Shown here in pieces: positions 5,286 through 6,089 of a stretch of DNA of 6,089 nt. The stretch covers positions 1 through 6,089 of the forward strand of contig DMEM01000064.1 of NCBI GenBank assembly GCA_003450915.1, given 5' to 3'. Position numbers and translations under genes: made by a program. Below the pieces are notes generated by a model that worked only from the letters and a program-made list of their open reading frames with translations, made no database searches and was not told where the DNA came from. Within the stretch, counting starts at the first letter, position 1, and each line of letters starts with the position of its first letter. This DNA is from Alphaproteobacteria bacterium (GTDB lineage: Bacteria; Pseudomonadota; Alphaproteobacteria; UBA1280; UBA12223).

Positions 5286-6089
5286 CTATACAGCAGCTGC
5301 TTCAGCAATAGCTGCTCTGATTTTTGCTTCAATTTCATCAGCTGTTTCAGGGTTTTCTTTTAGATATTTTTTAACATTTTCTTTACCTTGGCCAATTCTT
5401 GTACCATTATATGAGAACCAAGCTCCAGCTTTTTCAACTAAGTTATGTTGAACACCTAGGTCAATAATTTCACCTGTTTTTGAAATACCTTCACCATACA
5501 TAATATCAAATTCAACTTGTTTGAATGGAGGTGCTACTTTGTTTTTTACAACTTTAACTCTTGTTGAGTTACCAACAATTTCATCTTTGTTTTTCAAAGC
5601 GCCAATTCTTCTAATATCTAGTCTTACTGATGCGTAGAATTTAAGAGCATTACCACCTGTTGTAGTTTCAGGATTACCGAACATAACACCAATTTTCATT
5701 CTAATTTGGTTAATAAATACTACCATACAATTTGTTTTGTTAATTGTACCTGTTAGCTTTCTTAAAGCTTGTGACATTAAACGAGCTTGTAGACCCATGT
5801 GTGAATCACCCATTTCGCCTTCTAATTCTGCTTTTGGTGTTAAAGCTGCTACTGAGTCAACTACTACCATATCAACAGCACCAGAACGTACTAGAGTATC
5901 AACGATTTCTAAAGCTTGTTCACCTGAATCAGGTTGAGCCACTAGTAAATCTTTAATATTTACACCTAATTTTGCTGCATATTGAATATCTAAAGCATGT
6001 TCAGCATCAACAAATGCACATGTTTTACCAGCTTTTTGAGCTTCAGCGATAGAATGTAGTGTTAATGTTGTTTTACCTGATGATTCTGG
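5286..6089 (-). CDS. recA: RecA recombinase, N-terminal part missing at window edge
   Basis: RecA forms ATP-dependent filaments on single-stranded DNA, drives strand exchange and stimulates LexA-type repressor cleavage. The frame runs to the right edge; the GTG at 5942 is an internal valine codon, not a start. The visible 267 residues begin PESSGKTTLTLHSIAEAQ, which is Walker A lacking its first glycine, so about 65-70 N-terminal residues lie outside. Then come FVDAEHALD, LLVAQPDSGEQALEI, Walker B MVVVDSVAAL, loop L1 region EGEMGDSHMGLQARLMSQAL, FINQIRMKIGVMFGNPETTTGGNALKFYAS with loop L2, and the C-terminal domain with GEGISKTGEIIDLGV and GAWFSYNGTRIGQGKENVKKYL. The end EIEAKIRAAIAEAAAV lacks the strongly acidic tail of E. 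coli RecA. Wording is alphaproteobacterial. It converges on the pilin-like operon at a shared terminator. Confidence 0.97.
   Translation of the reverse strand, partial: PESSGKTTLTLHSIAEAQKAGKTCAFVDAEHALDIQYAAKLGVNIKDLLVAQPDSGEQALEIVDTLVRSGAVDMVVVDSVAALTPKAELEGEMGDSHMGLQARLMSQALRKLTGTINKTNCMVVFINQIRMKIGVMFGNPETTTGGNALKFYASVRLDIRRIGALKNKDEIVGNSTRVKVVKNKVAPPFKQVEFDIMYGEGISKTGEIIDLGVQHNLVEKAGAWFSYNGTRIGQGKENVKKYLKENPETADEIEAKIRAAIAEAAAV

Noticed and set aside
5737..5956. Two plus-strand open frames opposite recA
   Set aside because: Both are antisense to the highly conserved Walker B and L1 regions of RecA.

Overview
This window comes from an AT-rich bacterial genome, most likely an alphaproteobacterium. 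The RecA portion has the IGALKNKDEIVGN / KVVKNKVAPPFKQVEFDIMYGEG wording that I associate with alphaproteobacterial RecA. The low GC content, small dispersed palindromes and a palindrome carried inside a reading frame recall the Rickettsiales and other host-associated lineages. That placement is an inference; no rRNA or tRNA is present to confirm it.

Layout, left to right. (1) Positions 3-437 hold the 3' end of a gene for a protein with two C-terminal membrane helices, followed by a terminator at 534-562. (2) Positions 438-887 form a roughly 450-base region rich in GC-containing hairpins set in AT-rich DNA. It contains a small dispersed repeat family (444-479, 730-765 inverted, 815-847 and a diverged half copy at 502-513), a probable promoter (588-616), a 12-bp stem followed by a T-run (681-729), and a doubtful small ORF that meets polA at ATGA. 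(3) Positions 888-3626 encode a complete DNA polymerase I with all three catalytic modules, followed by a hairpin and an intrinsic terminator. (4) Positions 3883-4452 and 4462-5223 encode two tandem paralogous type IV pilin/pseudopilin-like proteins, 9 bases apart and probably co-transcribed from a promoter at 3811-3839 whose spacer is a palindrome. (5) A strong bidirectional terminator at 5242-5270 separates this operon from the convergent recA, whose first part lies beyond the window edge.

polA and recA are DNA replication/repair and recombination housekeeping genes. The two pilin-like genes belong to a surface filament, secretion or DNA-uptake type of machinery, whose other parts are not in this window.

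The most notable observation is in the second pilin-like gene. Relative to its neighbour it carries a 43-codon in-frame insertion in its leader. The insertion is built around a three-way-junction palindrome and is bracketed by an imperfect duplication of the leader motif MFG(L/F)(D/E)xR. This closely resembles in principle the palindromic elements that enter reading frames in Rickettsia. The second notable point is the hairpin repeat family upstream of polA, whose copies differ by paired, base-pair-preserving changes.
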